NCBI GenBank assembly: GCA_963926055.1
Contig: CAWUVK010000001.1
Span: forward strand, 1 to 64,000
DNA length: 64,000 nucleotides
Reading direction: 5' to 3'
From: CAJXJP01 sp963926055
GTDB taxonomy: Bacteria > Patescibacteriota > Gracilibacteria > BD1-5 > UBA6164
This document shows, one piece after another, positions 1-10,976 of this stretch (positions are counted from its first letter, which is position 1; each line of letters begins with the position of its first letter). Both the position numbers and the translations under genes were made by a program. The notes beneath the pieces are model-generated. The model was not told the origin of the DNA and did no database searches. It saw nothing but the letters and a program-made list of their open reading frames with translations.

Positions 1-1087
1 AAAAGATATAGATTTTCCACTTCCGGATAAAAAAGTAGATATTTCATCGAGTGGAACTATTTTTCAATATCAATGAGAATTATCACAAAATATTTTAGAA
101 AAAAACTTAAATATTTTTGACTGAGGATTAGATCCAGTTACAAAAAAACCATATGGTTACGCAGTAAATACAGCAAGAAATAAATTTCAAATAATCTGAT
201 TTTTAGAAAACAGTGAAAATATTGGAAATATTTCAGCAAATAAATCATTTGCTGAAAATACAGATAAATATGTGAAATCTTCAGGAGATTCACTAGGAAT
301 TTTATTAGACGAAAATACAAATGATATAATTGTTCAAAGTGGAAGTTTAACACAAATCGATATTGAAAATAATACTGAAAATTATTCTATAATAATCGAT
401 AAAGAAATAAATACTTGAGATTCTGATGAAATAAAATCACTTTTATGATATAGAATGAATCAAGAATGAAGTTGTTATTCTATTTTATTAAATGGAAATT
501 CTAATTGAGATTGAGTTTATACGATAAATCCAACATGAATAGATTGAGAGGAATTTGAAGTGTATTGTGACATGAAAACTCATTGAGGTGGTTGGACATT
601 AGTTGCAAGAGGTATCGCAGGTCAAGCTAACCTTTTGTCGGAATCTGATGGAATAGTATCTTCTCCGAAACAAAATACAAAAGCAAGATTATCCACAGTT
701 GATATAATTCAAATATGAAAAGTAACTTGAAATATATACGAAACAAGATTTTTATTTGATTCATTTGATGAAAAATATTTCCATCAATGGAATAATGGAT
801 TTTCTTGAGAATATGAAAATAGAATTATTTCAAGTGGTAATTCAACTCAAGAATCAATGAAAACCTGATATTCAGAGAATTATCTAAATAGGACTATTAC
901 AGCTTCAAGTTGATGTAGTTCAGGAGTATCGCCTTTTTCTGGAGCATCTGTTTGTTATACTTTATGGTACTACCCATGATTATGTCAAACATGATTTTGA
1001 AGAGCTGCAAGTTGTGCCAACAGATGGGGAACCAATACAACAAGTGAATGAGCAAATCATAGAAATGGAACATTTTGGGTAAAATAA
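1..1087 (+). CDS. Secreted/surface protein with fibrinogen-like C-terminal domain, 5' partial
   Basis: The start lies before the window; 361 residues are visible in the frame beginning at base 2, with UGA read as glycine. The first ~150 residues resemble the body of type IV pilin-like proteins of these phyla, with a YGYAVNTARN segment near residue 52. From Cys158 (CYSILLNG) a fibrinogen-related domain begins: YTINPTG, then the hallmark YCDMKTHGGGWTLVA around Cys189, where two of the glycines near it are UGA codons. The C-terminal ~70 residues are rich in Cys, Trp and Gly, as in this family. Such domains bind glycans or proteins, so a role in adhesion to a host or prey cell is an inference. 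It ends at a hairpin facing the convergent MacB gene. Confidence 0.72.
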
Positions 1088-1090
1088 AAA

Positions 1091-1119
1091 AAAGAACTTT
1101 TTAAAAAGTTCTTTTTTTT
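1091..1119. terminator. Bidirectional intrinsic terminator
   Basis: A perfect inverted repeat, AAGAACTTTTT/AAAAAGTTCTT, is followed by a T-run on the plus strand and preceded by an A-run. It separates the convergent fibrinogen-domain gene and the macB-like permease, whose stop codon lies inside the T-run. Confidence 0.8.
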
Positions 1120-2305
1120 ATTCATAATGCAAAGCATCAATTGGTTTGAGCTTGGCTGCTTTGTAGGCAGGTATTAAACCTGATAAAATTCACATAACTA
1201 TTGAGACACTGGTTGCTATTATTAATACATTCATATTTATTACTGGACTAAAATCAGGAATAAAATGATCTATTACTTTTACCACTCACATGGAAAATAA
1301 AAGTGCAATTGCTGATCAGATCAAAGTCAGAATAACAGATTCAATCAAAAATTGTAATAAAATATTAAAATTTGTAGCTCAAATTGCTTTTCTAATTCAT
1401 ATTTCTCTGGTTCTTTCTGTAACCGAAACCAGCATAATATTCATGATTCAAATTCATCATACTATGAGTGCTATAGCTCAAATTCACCCAAGTAATAAAG
1501 TAAATTTTGTTATAAATCATTGCATCATTTCAGCTTGTTCTTTATTTGTCCTGGTTTGTAATCATGTAAGTGAAAAATCTTTTTCTTCTGCTAATTTAGA
1601 AAAATAAATTTCCGTGATTTTTTTTACTCCTTCAACATTTTCTTCTTCATTAACATCTATTTCAACATTTTGAATTGTATCTTGTCATAAGATTTTTTGT
1701 AGAGTGCTTAGAGGAACAAACATATTGTAATCAAAGTTCCAATTTTTTTCTTCTAAAATACCACTGACTATAAATATTTCTCATCAAACACTTAGCTTTT
1801 TTCAAACTGGATTTTCTTCTCAAAAGTAATCTCAAACAAGTTTATTTCATAAAATAATCATCTTTTTATTTTCTCAGAAATCATTTTCATCAAAATATTG
1901 TCAATATATCACAGATATTTCTTTATTTTGAAGATAATCTTTTGATATTCATTTTATTTCTCCATGTAAATTTTTATCTTTATAAATAGTTTCTCCATTA
2001 TATCAACTATAATTTATATAAATATTTTTTATATTTGATGAAATTTTTTTTAAATTATCTATATTCTCAACGGTTAATAGATTTTTATTATTTCAAGATT
2101 CAGATTCATAGGATTTCATCAATGTAACGATTTTTGCATCACTGGAAAAATCTTTTAAAATAGCTTGTTTGGCTCATTCTCATAAAGATAACATAATTAC
2201 AAATGAAGAAATCCCAATAATAATTCATAAAGTAGATAAAAATGAACGCAGTTTATTGGCAACAACTGATCAAAATGCTTGTTTGATAAATAAAAATATA
2301 TTCAT
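1118..2305 (-). CDS. MacB/FtsX-type ABC transporter permease
   Basis: 395 residues. An N-terminal membrane segment (RSFLSTLGIIIGISSFVIM, residues ~18-40) is followed by a ~200-residue MacB_PCD-like periplasmic domain. Three C-terminal helices end in the family signature AAYKAAKLKPIDALHYE. TREIGIRKAIGA just before the last helices is the FtsX-family coupling motif, and several of its glycines are UGA codons. The start is 4 bases from the stop of the ATPase gene, so the two are translationally linked in one operon with the adaptor upstream. The complex should move peptides, lipids or drugs across the envelope using ATP; the substrate is unknown. Confidence 0.9.
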
Positions 2306-2309
2306 TTTT

Positions 2310-2975
2310 TTATGCGTTAATTATATTTCCATCACGAACGGTGATAGTTCTTTTTGTTCTTTGAGCAATTTCATTTTCATGAGTTACTATTATAATGGTT
2401 TTACCATCTTTATTTAATTGTTCAAATAAATCCATTATTTCGTCAGAAGTTTTTGTATCTAGTGCACCAGTTGGTTCATCTGCGAGCATTATCTTAGGTG
2501 AAATAACAAGGGCACGAGCTATTGCGACTCTTTGTTTTTGTCATCCGGAAATTTCATTGGGCATATTTTCCTGTTTTCCATCTAATCCAACTTGTTTGAG
2601 TGCTTCATTAGCTCTCTGTGTTGCTGTTTTATTAGATATTCATTGATATATTAGCGGAAGTTTTACCTGTTCTAAGACATTCATTCTTGGGATGAGAGAA
2701 TAATTTTGAAATATAAATCATATTTTTTCTCTACGAATTCCACCACGAATAGATTCTTTTTTGTCGTCTAAACGTAAATTTTCTAAAATATATTCTCAAC
2801 TATCAGCTGTATCGAGTAATCAAATAATATTCATTAAAGTAGATTTTCATGATCCAGATGGTCACATAATTGAAACATATTCTCACTGTGAAATATCTAA
2901 ATTAATATTATTTAAAACACAATATTCTTGCGAAGCGATATAGTAGGATTTTTTAATATTTTTTAATTGAATCAT
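2310..2975 (-). CDS. MacB/LolD-type ABC transporter ATP-binding protein
   Basis: 221 residues. Walker A reads GPSGSGKST with UGA at two glycine positions (near residue 41). The signature is ISGGQKQRVAIARAL, Walker B is IMLADEP followed by TGALDTKT, and the switch histidine is in VTHE. The TGALD sequence is typical of the MacB/LolD/FtsE group that partners FtsX-type permeases. The start codon lies just upstream of the adaptor stop codon on the opposite side of a 1-base gap, so adaptor, ATPase and permease form one tight three-gene operon. Confidence 0.94.
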
Positions 2976-2976
2976 C

Positions 2977-5121
2977 TTAAAATTCATAGTTATTACTAAA
3001 TTGGCTCATATCTAAATCTATTTGCTCTATTTGTTCTCAGGCTTCAATTCATTCTAATACTTGATAATATTTTCCATCAGTATATCAAACCTCAATATAT
3101 GTTTTTATTTTTTCTCAACTTTGTGAAATTTTATTTACATATTTTTTCCCATCTAAATCTGTATTTACAGAAATAAATGGCACAACTACACCAGTTGGAA
3201 TTTTTTCTAATTCTATAGTAATATTTGCTTGCATTCCAGAAAATAATTTTAATTTTTCTGGATTATTGAGTGAAATTTTTGTGCTAAATTTTGATATTCC
3301 ACTTTCTTGTGTTGGAGTAGTTTCTATTTGGGTAATCGCTCCTGTAAAAGTAGTATCTTCATATGCATCTAATTGTATATTTGCTGAATCTCAAATAGAA
3401 ATTTTTACAATATCACTTTGAGAAACTTGCGTATTTATTTCAATTGTATTTGGATCAACAATCGAAATACTATTTTGAGAATCTGGAGTAAGTCTATCAC
3501 CAGGTTTGATATCATTTTTTGTAATTATTCAATCAAATGGAGCTTGTATATAATAATCTTCAAGAGTATTATAGGTATCTTCTAATTCAACTTTTTTTTG
3601 TTTTACATCATTCACAAGAAATAAATATTCTTGGTTTTTTTGCTTTTCTAATAATTCATTTTTTTCTTTTATTTTTTCTTTGTATTGTATTTCCAATCTT
3701 TCTAATGAAATATTTGCTTGGAGTAATTCTTCTTGTTGATTTTTTGAAAATTCTTCAAATGCAATTTCTTCTTGCTGAATCTGACTGAGAGATTTTTGTA
3801 ATCTAATTTTTTCATTTTCAATATTAAATTGTGCCGTTTGAGTTAAAAAATCTTGATTATCATTTACTTGTTGAATATCAATTTTGCTTTGTGCAATTGA
3901 GTTTTGTAATGATTGTTTTTCATTTTCTAAATCTTGGGTAATTTTTTCTACACTATCGGTTGTTTTTAATTCATCGATAGTATTTTTTAAAGAAGTAATT
4001 TTACTTGTAGCACTTGAATAAATTCATAAATAGGTAGATGAATATCATGAAATTTCTCATGATGAAAAATCTATACTTTCAACACTATTTTCAAATGCAG
4101 ACGCTAATGAATTAGCTAATTTTGCCAGTTGAGTTTGTAAATGTTTATTTGCTTGTAATGTCAAAATAATATTTTTTGAATCGGTAGTATTTTCTATTTT
4201 CTCAAATGCTTGTTCATATTCTCAGTACAATTGATTTACACTGTAGGCATAATTTATTGCCTCACTTTTATATTGAGTATTTTTTGCTGAAAATAAATCA
4301 AAATGATCCATTTTATCTTCATCATTGAGTCCATAGATTTTATTAACTTGTGTGAGAATATTATCAATTGATATTTTATCAGATTCTAGTGAATAATAAC
4401 TATTTTCGAGTTGAGAAATATATGCATTTATATTTTTTTGTAATTGTTCTTCAAAATTTTCATTTAGGGTATTATATTTTTCTTGTAGAGATTTAATTTC
4501 CAATTTTTTCGAAGCAATAATATTTTCTTTTTGCTCATCAGTGAGATTATAAGAAGAGATATTTTTTTTCACTTCCTGTTCTAAAATTTTGTAATTATTT
4601 TTTAATTCTAACAGTGATAAATATTTTTGTTGGATTTCTTCATCTTTATTTTTATCTTGGTACTCTTTTTTTGTCTTTGCTTGTTGTATTTGAGATTCTA
4701 AAGATTGAATATCTAAATTTATGTTTTTGAGAGAAACATTTTTTAAATTTTCTTCATATTGATTGAGTTTTAGTTGTGCATTTTCGAGATCTAATATAGC
4801 TTTTTGAATCTCACTTCTTGCTTTTGAATCATCAATTTTAGCAATTGTTTGTCATTTTAATACGGTTTCTCAAGCATTAAAATTTACTTCTTCAACTCTT
4901 CAAGTTTTATTAAATTTAATACTTTGTTCGTTTTTAATTTTTGTTTTTCAAGTGATTTGAATACCTGAATTAAAATCTTTTTCTTCTACCGTTACAATGG
5001 TAGGTTCTAATGTGAATTCTTGTTGTGTATTTCAAGAATTTGAGAAGAATTTTGCATAAGCAAAATATCAAATACTCACAAAAATTATTATTGTGAGTAT
5101 TATTTTATTTCTTTTTTTCAT
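2977..5121 (-). CDS. HlyD/MacA-type membrane fusion protein with very long coiled coil
   Basis: 714 residues, much longer than the usual 350-450 of the family. An N-terminal membrane anchor (residues ~6-24) precedes a biotinyl-lipoyl half (VEEVNFNAGETVLKGQTIAKIDD). About 400 residues of Gln/Glu/Lys/Leu-rich heptad sequence follow, forming the coiled-coil hairpin. The second lipoyl half and beta-barrel (PFDGIITKNDIKPGD-like) and a short C-terminal domain close the protein. It is the first gene of the operon with the ATPase and permease and should be the periplasmic adaptor. The extra coiled coil suggests a long reach, perhaps through a thick wall or S-layer, since no outer-membrane factor gene is nearby. 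Confidence 0.88.
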
Positions 5122-5142
5122 GTAATAAGTAATAAATTAAAA

Positions 5143-7035
5143 CTATTTTTCTAATAAATATCCATTGAATCTAAACATATCAACTGTATTTTTTTGAGTA
5201 TCAATATTTGGATTTTCTATAGTTATAGAAGTTATAATGAGAATAAAATCTCCGTAATCATTTGAAATATCATATTGTAAATCTGTAATATCTAATTTTT
5301 CAGATTTTTGCTCTAATACTTTTTTAAGAATATTTCCTTTGATTTCTCTGTAATCAATATTTGTAATAATAGTATTATTGTTTGTAATTTTCATCATACC
5401 AGTTTCTCTTTGGAAATCAGTATTTGTTTTTGCATCTTGAGAATTATATGAATTAATTTCGTAAACTGTTTGAACTCAAGTTGTATTTAAAGGGAAAATA
5501 CTATCGTTTGTATGTATGTAAAATGTTGATTGAGATTCAAAATTTCTTTCTGAATAATATCTTTCTACATTAATAGTTTGAGTTATATCATTGACTATTT
5601 CCCAAGAACTTGGTTCAGGATTATAATATTTATATTCGGGATTATTTTTTTTATTTTGTTCTTGTTGAGTAAGATGTTCTCAAAGTGTTTTTTGATAAAT
5701 TTTTGGAAATAATTCTTTTATTTTTTCACAATTATCAAAATCACATAAATAATCTATTCCACTATAAATATTTTTTGAAAGTTCTTGTGAAATTTCATTT
5801 TCATTTTTCAAAGGAATTATTTCTCCATTTTCTTGTAAAATATTTGCTTGTTGTAAATTTTGAACTAATCTATCATATTGTCTTGATTCTGGTAGTGAAT
5901 AAACACCCCAAGGTCAAATAGAAACAATTATTGTAAAGAGTGTTAAACTCGTAAATAGATGACCTAAATATTTTTTCTTGCTCAGTGCATAATACACAGA
6001 AATACATAATAACCATAAACCAAATATAACGACAAAATATCTATTAATCGTAACATCGTATTGTGAAATTCTTAAATAGATTGCATAAAATAGCATAAAT
6101 ATTTGAGGTATCACTACGTATGGAAAATATTTTCTAAAAACAGAAATATATTTATTTTTTTCTTCAAAAATATAAGAAAAAACATAAGTAATATATCCAA
6201 AAATGGTAAACGCGATTACCATCCAACTGACTTCACCTTTTGGCCAATCACCAAAATTAGAAAGAACTTTTGCTGAATATGCGTATAAAATAATGAAATA
6301 AATATATATAAACGGAATAGCAATATATTTTACTAAAAATGAGAAAAACGCATTTTCATTAAAATAATTATTGGTAAAATCTTTTTTATTCGGAATCATG
6401 CTCATAGCAAATATAGGAGTGATAATACTTCCTGCTATTATTGCCCAATCTCAATAAATTTCATTACTAAAATATCCACTTAAATCAAAAAGTGTGTGAA
6501 CAGCTGTGATTCAAATAAATCATAAAATCATCAAAATTCCACCAAATATAAAACTGAGTAAAAATACAACACTCAAACTATAAAAATATGTATAATACAC
6601 AGATTGTTTTCCGTTTGATTGTAAAATATTTTTAATATATGGAGCGAAATACAACATTCAAATTATTCCCGTGAGAGATAAAAAGAAAAAGACAATTTCT
6701 TCAATATCATTTATTCATGTTTGTTGAAAAAATACAAAATATAAGCTCGAATAAATAAGTGCTCAAATTTGTAATGCAATACATTTTGTTTTTGAAGCTT
6801 GAGTTGATTCTCAATACAGAGTAAATCAAATCGAAAAGAAAAATAAAGTTACCGCACTAAATATACCACGCATAAAATTTTCTTCTAATATTTGTGAGAA
6901 ATTTCCATGTAATAAATTAAAAAATAGTATTGAAATAATGATGACTGAAATACTAGCTACAGGGAAACGATACAGTACTTTTTTGAGTTCACATGAGAGT
7001 TTTTGAAAACTCAACATTGAGAAAATATTTTTCAT
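5143..7035 (-). CDS. DUF4153 family polytopic membrane protein
   Basis: 630 residues. The N-terminal ~380 residues hold about ten membrane helices, opening with a basic amphipathic stretch (SCELKKVLYRFPVA) typical of DUF4153. Family landmarks are NFGDWPKGEVSWMVIAF in mid-protein, RYFVVIFGLWLLCISVYYALSKKKY after it, and a soluble C-terminal domain that ends in NGYLLEK. The function of DUF4153 is unknown. The gene is divergent from a two-component system across a 180-base spacer with TTGAAAT repeats, so control by that regulator is possible. It lies directly upstream of the export operon in the same direction. Confidence 0.8.
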
Positions 7036-7118
7036 ATGTATAATGGTAAATATATAAAAGGCATTTGTATATTTTATACAAATTACTCATTTAGTATAAT
7101 CTATTTTATAAAATTCAC

Positions 7119-7156
7119 TTGAAATTTTAATCTATTTTGAAATGATGTTATTTCAA
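7119..7156. promoter_or_regulatory. Possible operator: repeated TTGAAAT boxes
   Basis: TTGAAAT occurs at 7119-7125 and 7137-7143, 18 bases apart, and its inverse ATTTCAA at 7150-7156. The arrangement gives one direct and one inverted repeat in the spacer between the divergent DUF4153 gene and the response-regulator gene. OmpR-type regulators bind direct repeats, so this could be the regulator's own site; that is inference. Confidence 0.35.
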
Positions 7157-7217
7157 CTAGATTTTAATTATTTTTATATCATTTTGTTAAAAAATATATA
7201 TTCTTTAATTCTTAGTT

Positions 7218-7883
7218 ATGAAAATATTAATAGTAGAAGATAATCCATTGTTGAGAGAAAATTTGGAATTTCTTCTTAAAAAATTTCAATTTGTACCTGA
7301 AAGCGCAGCAAATGGACAAATTGCTTTTGATAAAATTACCACTCAAAAATATGATGCAATCGTTTTGGATATAAATATGCCAGTTTTAAATGGAAAACAA
7401 TTACTTCAAAAACTTAATGAAATCTGAAAAAATATTCCAACTATTGCTCTTACATCAGATGGGATGCTTGAAGATAAAATAGAAATGTTTGAACTCTGAG
7501 TTGATGATTACCTTACAAAACCTTTTGAAGTGGAAGAATTAGTTATGCGTCTGAGAAGTATTTTAAAACGTGGAGAAATAAAAATAGATACAAAAAAAAT
7601 ACATAAAAATGTAGAAATAAATTTTACCAAAAAAAAATTATATTTTGATAATAATGAAATTATTTTTTCAAATAAAATGTATTTAATAGTAGAATTTTTA
7701 ATGAAAAATATCTGATATCCTCAAAATAAATCAAAACTCATGGAATATGTTTGGTGAGAACAAGAAGAAAATCTAGAATTTAATTCTACTACTTTAGAAT
7801 CACATATTTATTGTATTCGTAAAAAACTTGGAAAAGATTTTATCAAAACAGTAAAAGGAATTTGATATATAATCGAAGAATAA
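7218..7883 (+). CDS. OmpR/PhoB-family response regulator
   Basis: 221 residues. The receiver domain (1-~115) has the acidic pair E7/D8, phosphoacceptor D51 in IVLDINMP, the switch region ALTSD and the lysine in TKPF. The C-terminal winged helix (about 125-221) ends with the OmpR-family HIYCIRKKLGKDF and VKGIGYII. Of 11 glycines I count 5 as UGA. The histidine kinase gene follows after 51 bases, so the two form a cognate pair. No Shine-Dalgarno sequence is visible before the ATG. Confidence 0.95.
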
Positions 7884-7934
7884 TTTTTCTTACAATCTCT
7901 ATTTAGTACAAATAATGTAAATAATTAAAAAATT

Positions 7935-8819
7935 ATGAATTTTAAACATAAAATTTCACTACAAATCACATGAGTTATTTTTTTATTTTTTATTATTTTT
8001 GGAATAATATTTTTATTTATATTTTCAGATTCTGTGAGTATAAAAGATTTATTTTCTAAATTATTTGATCAAAAAATAATTTTTTGAAAATCAGTAGAAT
8101 ATTTTTATATATATTTATTCTCAAAAACATTTTTTATGTTATTTTGAATATATTTTATTATATATTTTTTCGTGAGAAAATATTTAGAACATATAGAAAA
8201 ATATAACAAAAAATTGAAAGATTATAATCATTATTTAGCGCATGAATTAAAAACTCCGATTTCTATTATGAGTTCAAATTTAGATATTTTAAAATATGAA
8301 TATTCTCAAGAAAATATTGAAAAGTCAAAACTTCAGCTGAAAAATATGACAAATATTATCAATGGATTATTAAAATTTTCACAATCTATCCAAATTTCAA
8401 ATAAAACAGATATAAATATTGAAAACTTTATAAGAAAAAATATTTATTTTTTAGATGAAAAAAAGAAAAAATCAATCCATATTATCAATCAAGAATTTAA
8501 TATGAGTATTTCTACTGATGAAGTTTTATTTTCACGAGTTATAAAAAATTTATTAGAAAACGCCTTAAAATATTCTCTTGATAAACAAGTAGAAATAATT
8601 ATTAAAAAGGAAAAAATAATATTTAAAAATAATATTTTTGTAACACTGGAATCAGATGAATTATTAAAAATTTTAGAGAAAAATTATTCACGTAGTTATG
8701 GGAAAAATCAATGAAACGGTTTAGGAATTCCAATGATTGCAGAAATCCTTAAAGTGCTTGGTTTTGAGTTACAAATTTCATCAAAAAATAATATTTTTTA
8801 TGCAGAAATTATTTTTTAA
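7935..8819 (+). CDS. Compact sensor histidine kinase
   Basis: 294 residues. Two membrane helices (residues ~8-30 and ~60-80) flank only a short extracytoplasmic loop and there is no clear sensor domain. The dimerisation box is AHELKTPISIMSS with His103. The N-box is NLLENALKYS and the G2-like box is GNGLGIPM, its first glycine a UGA codon. The usual G1 box (DxGxG) is not recognisable: the segment between N-box and G2 reads IIIKKEKIIFKNNIF. The ATP-binding domain is therefore reduced. Partner of the response regulator just upstream. Confidence 0.88.
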
Positions 8820-8821
8820 AG

Positions 8822-8853
8822 AAAGTCTTACAATTTTGTCTAGACTTTTTTTT
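8822..8853 (+). terminator. Intrinsic terminator after the two-component system
   Basis: AAAGTCT at 8822 pairs with AGACTTT at 8842 and is followed by eight or more T. The stop codon of the kinase overlaps its 5' edge. Confidence 0.7.
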
Positions 8854-8863
8854 GTGAAAACTT

Positions 8864-8890
8864 TTGATATTTCGCTTTGTATACTATAAT
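8864..8890 (+). promoter_or_regulatory. groESL promoter
   Basis: TTGATA at 8864-8869 and TATAAT at 8885-8890 are separated by 15 bases, and the groES ATG lies 30 bases downstream. No CIRCE element (TTAGCACTC inverted repeat) is present. Confidence 0.6.
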
Positions 8891-8920
8891 ACTTAGTAAA
8901 TATTTTATAATTTATTTTTT

Positions 8921-9199
8921 ATGAAAATAAAACCACTAGCTGACAGAGTTGTTCTTCAATGAGTTGAAACTCAAACTCAAACTGATTCAGGAATTTTTAT
9001 CCCAGAATCAAATAAACAACAAAGACCATTTATTTATGAAGTAGTTGCTGTTTGACCAGGAAATGAAAAAAATAAAATGAATATACAAGTCGGTCAAAAA
9101 GTTTTATGCGGACAATATGCATGAGACGAAATAAAACACGATGACAAAGAATATAAAATCGTCGCTCAAGAATATATTTTAGCAGTTGTAGAAGACTAA
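8921..9199 (+). CDS. groS: Co-chaperonin GroES
   Basis: 92 residues, close to the usual 95. It opens with MKIKPLADRVVLQ and carries the mobile loop (ETQTQTDSGIFIPES, shortened) and GPGNEKN, followed by the VGQKVLCGQYAG strand and a closing EYILAVVED. Three of seven glycines are UGA. GroES caps the GroEL ring during cytosolic protein folding. The groEL gene follows after 26 bases in the same operon. Confidence 0.97.
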
Positions 9200-9225
9200 G
9201 AGGAATTATTTATTAAAAAAATATT

Positions 9226-10878
9226 ATGTCAAAAATTATCAAATTTGGTGAAGAAGCAAGAGCTTTAATGCTTGAGTGAATGCAAATTGTAAGTGATACG
9301 GTAAGTGTGACAATGTGACCTAAAGGGAGAAATGTAATTTTAGAAAAAGAATATTGAGTTCCTCTGGTAACAAATGATTGAGTTACTATTGCAAAAGAAA
9401 TTGTGCTTGAAGATAAGTTTCAAGATATGTGAGCGCAATTGATTATTGATGCAGCTGATAGAACTAATTCACTTGCTGGTGATGGGACAACGACAGCAAC
9501 AGTTTTAACTCACGCATTTGCAAAAGAATGACTTAAACAAATACAATCTTGAATTAATGCTGTTGAATTAAAAAATGGTATGATTTTAGCTGCAAGAAAA
9601 GTTATTCAAAAACTTGACGAAAATACTCAAGAAATTGATTCACACGAATCAGTTGCTCAAGTTGCTACCATTTCAGCTCAAGATTCACAAGTTGGTGATA
9701 TCATTGCTCAAGCGATGCAAGAAGTAGGAAATAATTGAGTTATAAGTGTAACTCAATGAGAATCATTTGGGATGCAAGTTGAAATCACTCAATGAATGGA
9801 ATTTACCAATGGTTATATTAGTCCATACATGGTGACGGATGAACAAAAATTAACTGCAAATTTAAAAAATCCAAGTATTTTAATCACGGATCAAAAAATT
9901 TCAGCTGTAAAAGATATTTTACCAATTTTAGAAAAACTCGTTTCTTCTGGGAAAAAAGAATTATTAATTTTAGCTGAAGACATAGAATCAGAAGCATTAA
10001 GTGCGATTGTTTTAAATAATTTAAAATGAGTATTTAATGTTGTCGCTGTTAAAAATCCTGGTTTTTGAGATATGAAAAAAGAAATTTTAAAAGATATTTC
10101 TATTCTCACTGGTGCAAAAATAATTACTCATGAGCTTTCTATGAAATTATCAGAAGCTTCTCTAGAAAATCTTTGAGAATGTGAAAGTCTTATTTCAACA
10201 ATGGAAAAAACTACTATTATTGGATGAAAATGAGAAAATATTGAAATCCAAAATAGAATTGCAGATTTAAAAAATCATCTCGAAAAAGTAGATGGAAATT
10301 TTGCTCGTGAAAAACTAGCACAAAGAATTGCTAAACTTGATGGTTGAGTTGCTATGATAAAAGTAGCAGCAGCCTCAGAGGTAGAAACACAAGAAAAGAA
10401 ACTTCGTATAGAAGATGCACTTAATGCTACTCGTGCTGCTGTAGAAGAAGGTATTGTTGCATGAGGTTGAGTAGCATTACTTCAAGCTTCCAAGGTATTA
10501 GAAAATATTGATTTTTGAAATAAAGACCAAAATATATGAGCACAAATTGTAAAAAATGCTCTACGTTATCCACTAATGCAAATTGCAGATAATGCCTGAA
10601 AAAATTGAGATGAAATTTCTCAAATTATTATCTCTCAAGATGATGTAAATTATTGATATGATGCTGCAAATGATGTATTTACAAATATGATTCATGCAGG
10701 TATTATTGATCCAAAAAAAGTTGAAAGAGTGGCACTTGAAGAATCAGTTTCACTTGCTGCAATGTTTTTAACAACTCAAGCTGCTATAGTATCAAAAACA
10801 AAACCTCAAAATAATAATCAAAATCCTCAAATGTCACATCCAGGAATGTGAGCATGAATGATGCCAGGGATGATGTAA
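9226..10878 (+). CDS. groL: Chaperonin GroEL
   Basis: 550 residues, full length. The nucleotide-binding GDGTTTATVL, the equatorial MGPKGRNVILEK, the ITQGMEFTNGYISPYM apical segment and the EEGIVAGGGVALL motif are intact, many of their glycines written as UGA. It ends in a short Met/Gly-rich tail (HPGMGAGMMPGMM) like the GGM tail of other GroELs. A weak purine-rich ribosome site (AAGAGGAA) lies at the end of groES. The ring complex folds cytosolic proteins with GroES. Confidence 0.98.
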
Positions 10879-10887
10879 AAAATAAGA

Positions 10888-10918
10888 CCTTTGAATATTC
10901 AAAGGTTTTATTTTTTTT
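10888..10918 (+). terminator. Terminator of groESL
   Basis: ACCTTTGAA/TTCAAAGGT hairpin followed by a run of nine T, directly after the groEL stop codon. Confidence 0.85.
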
Positions 10919-10976
10919 GCTAAAAATAGCTTTTTCTATAAAATATAAAAAAATATTTTTAAATATAAAAAAATTT

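Noticed and set aside
8820..8920. CIRCE/HrcA operator before groESL or grpE.
   Set aside because: No TTAGCACTC-N9-GAGTGCTAA or close variant is present at either gene.
9226..10878. Under the standard code groEL looks broken into many pieces, as if a pseudogene.
   Set aside because: Every internal stop is UGA at a glycine position of a conserved motif; UAA and UAG are absent until the true end. Code 25 explains it.
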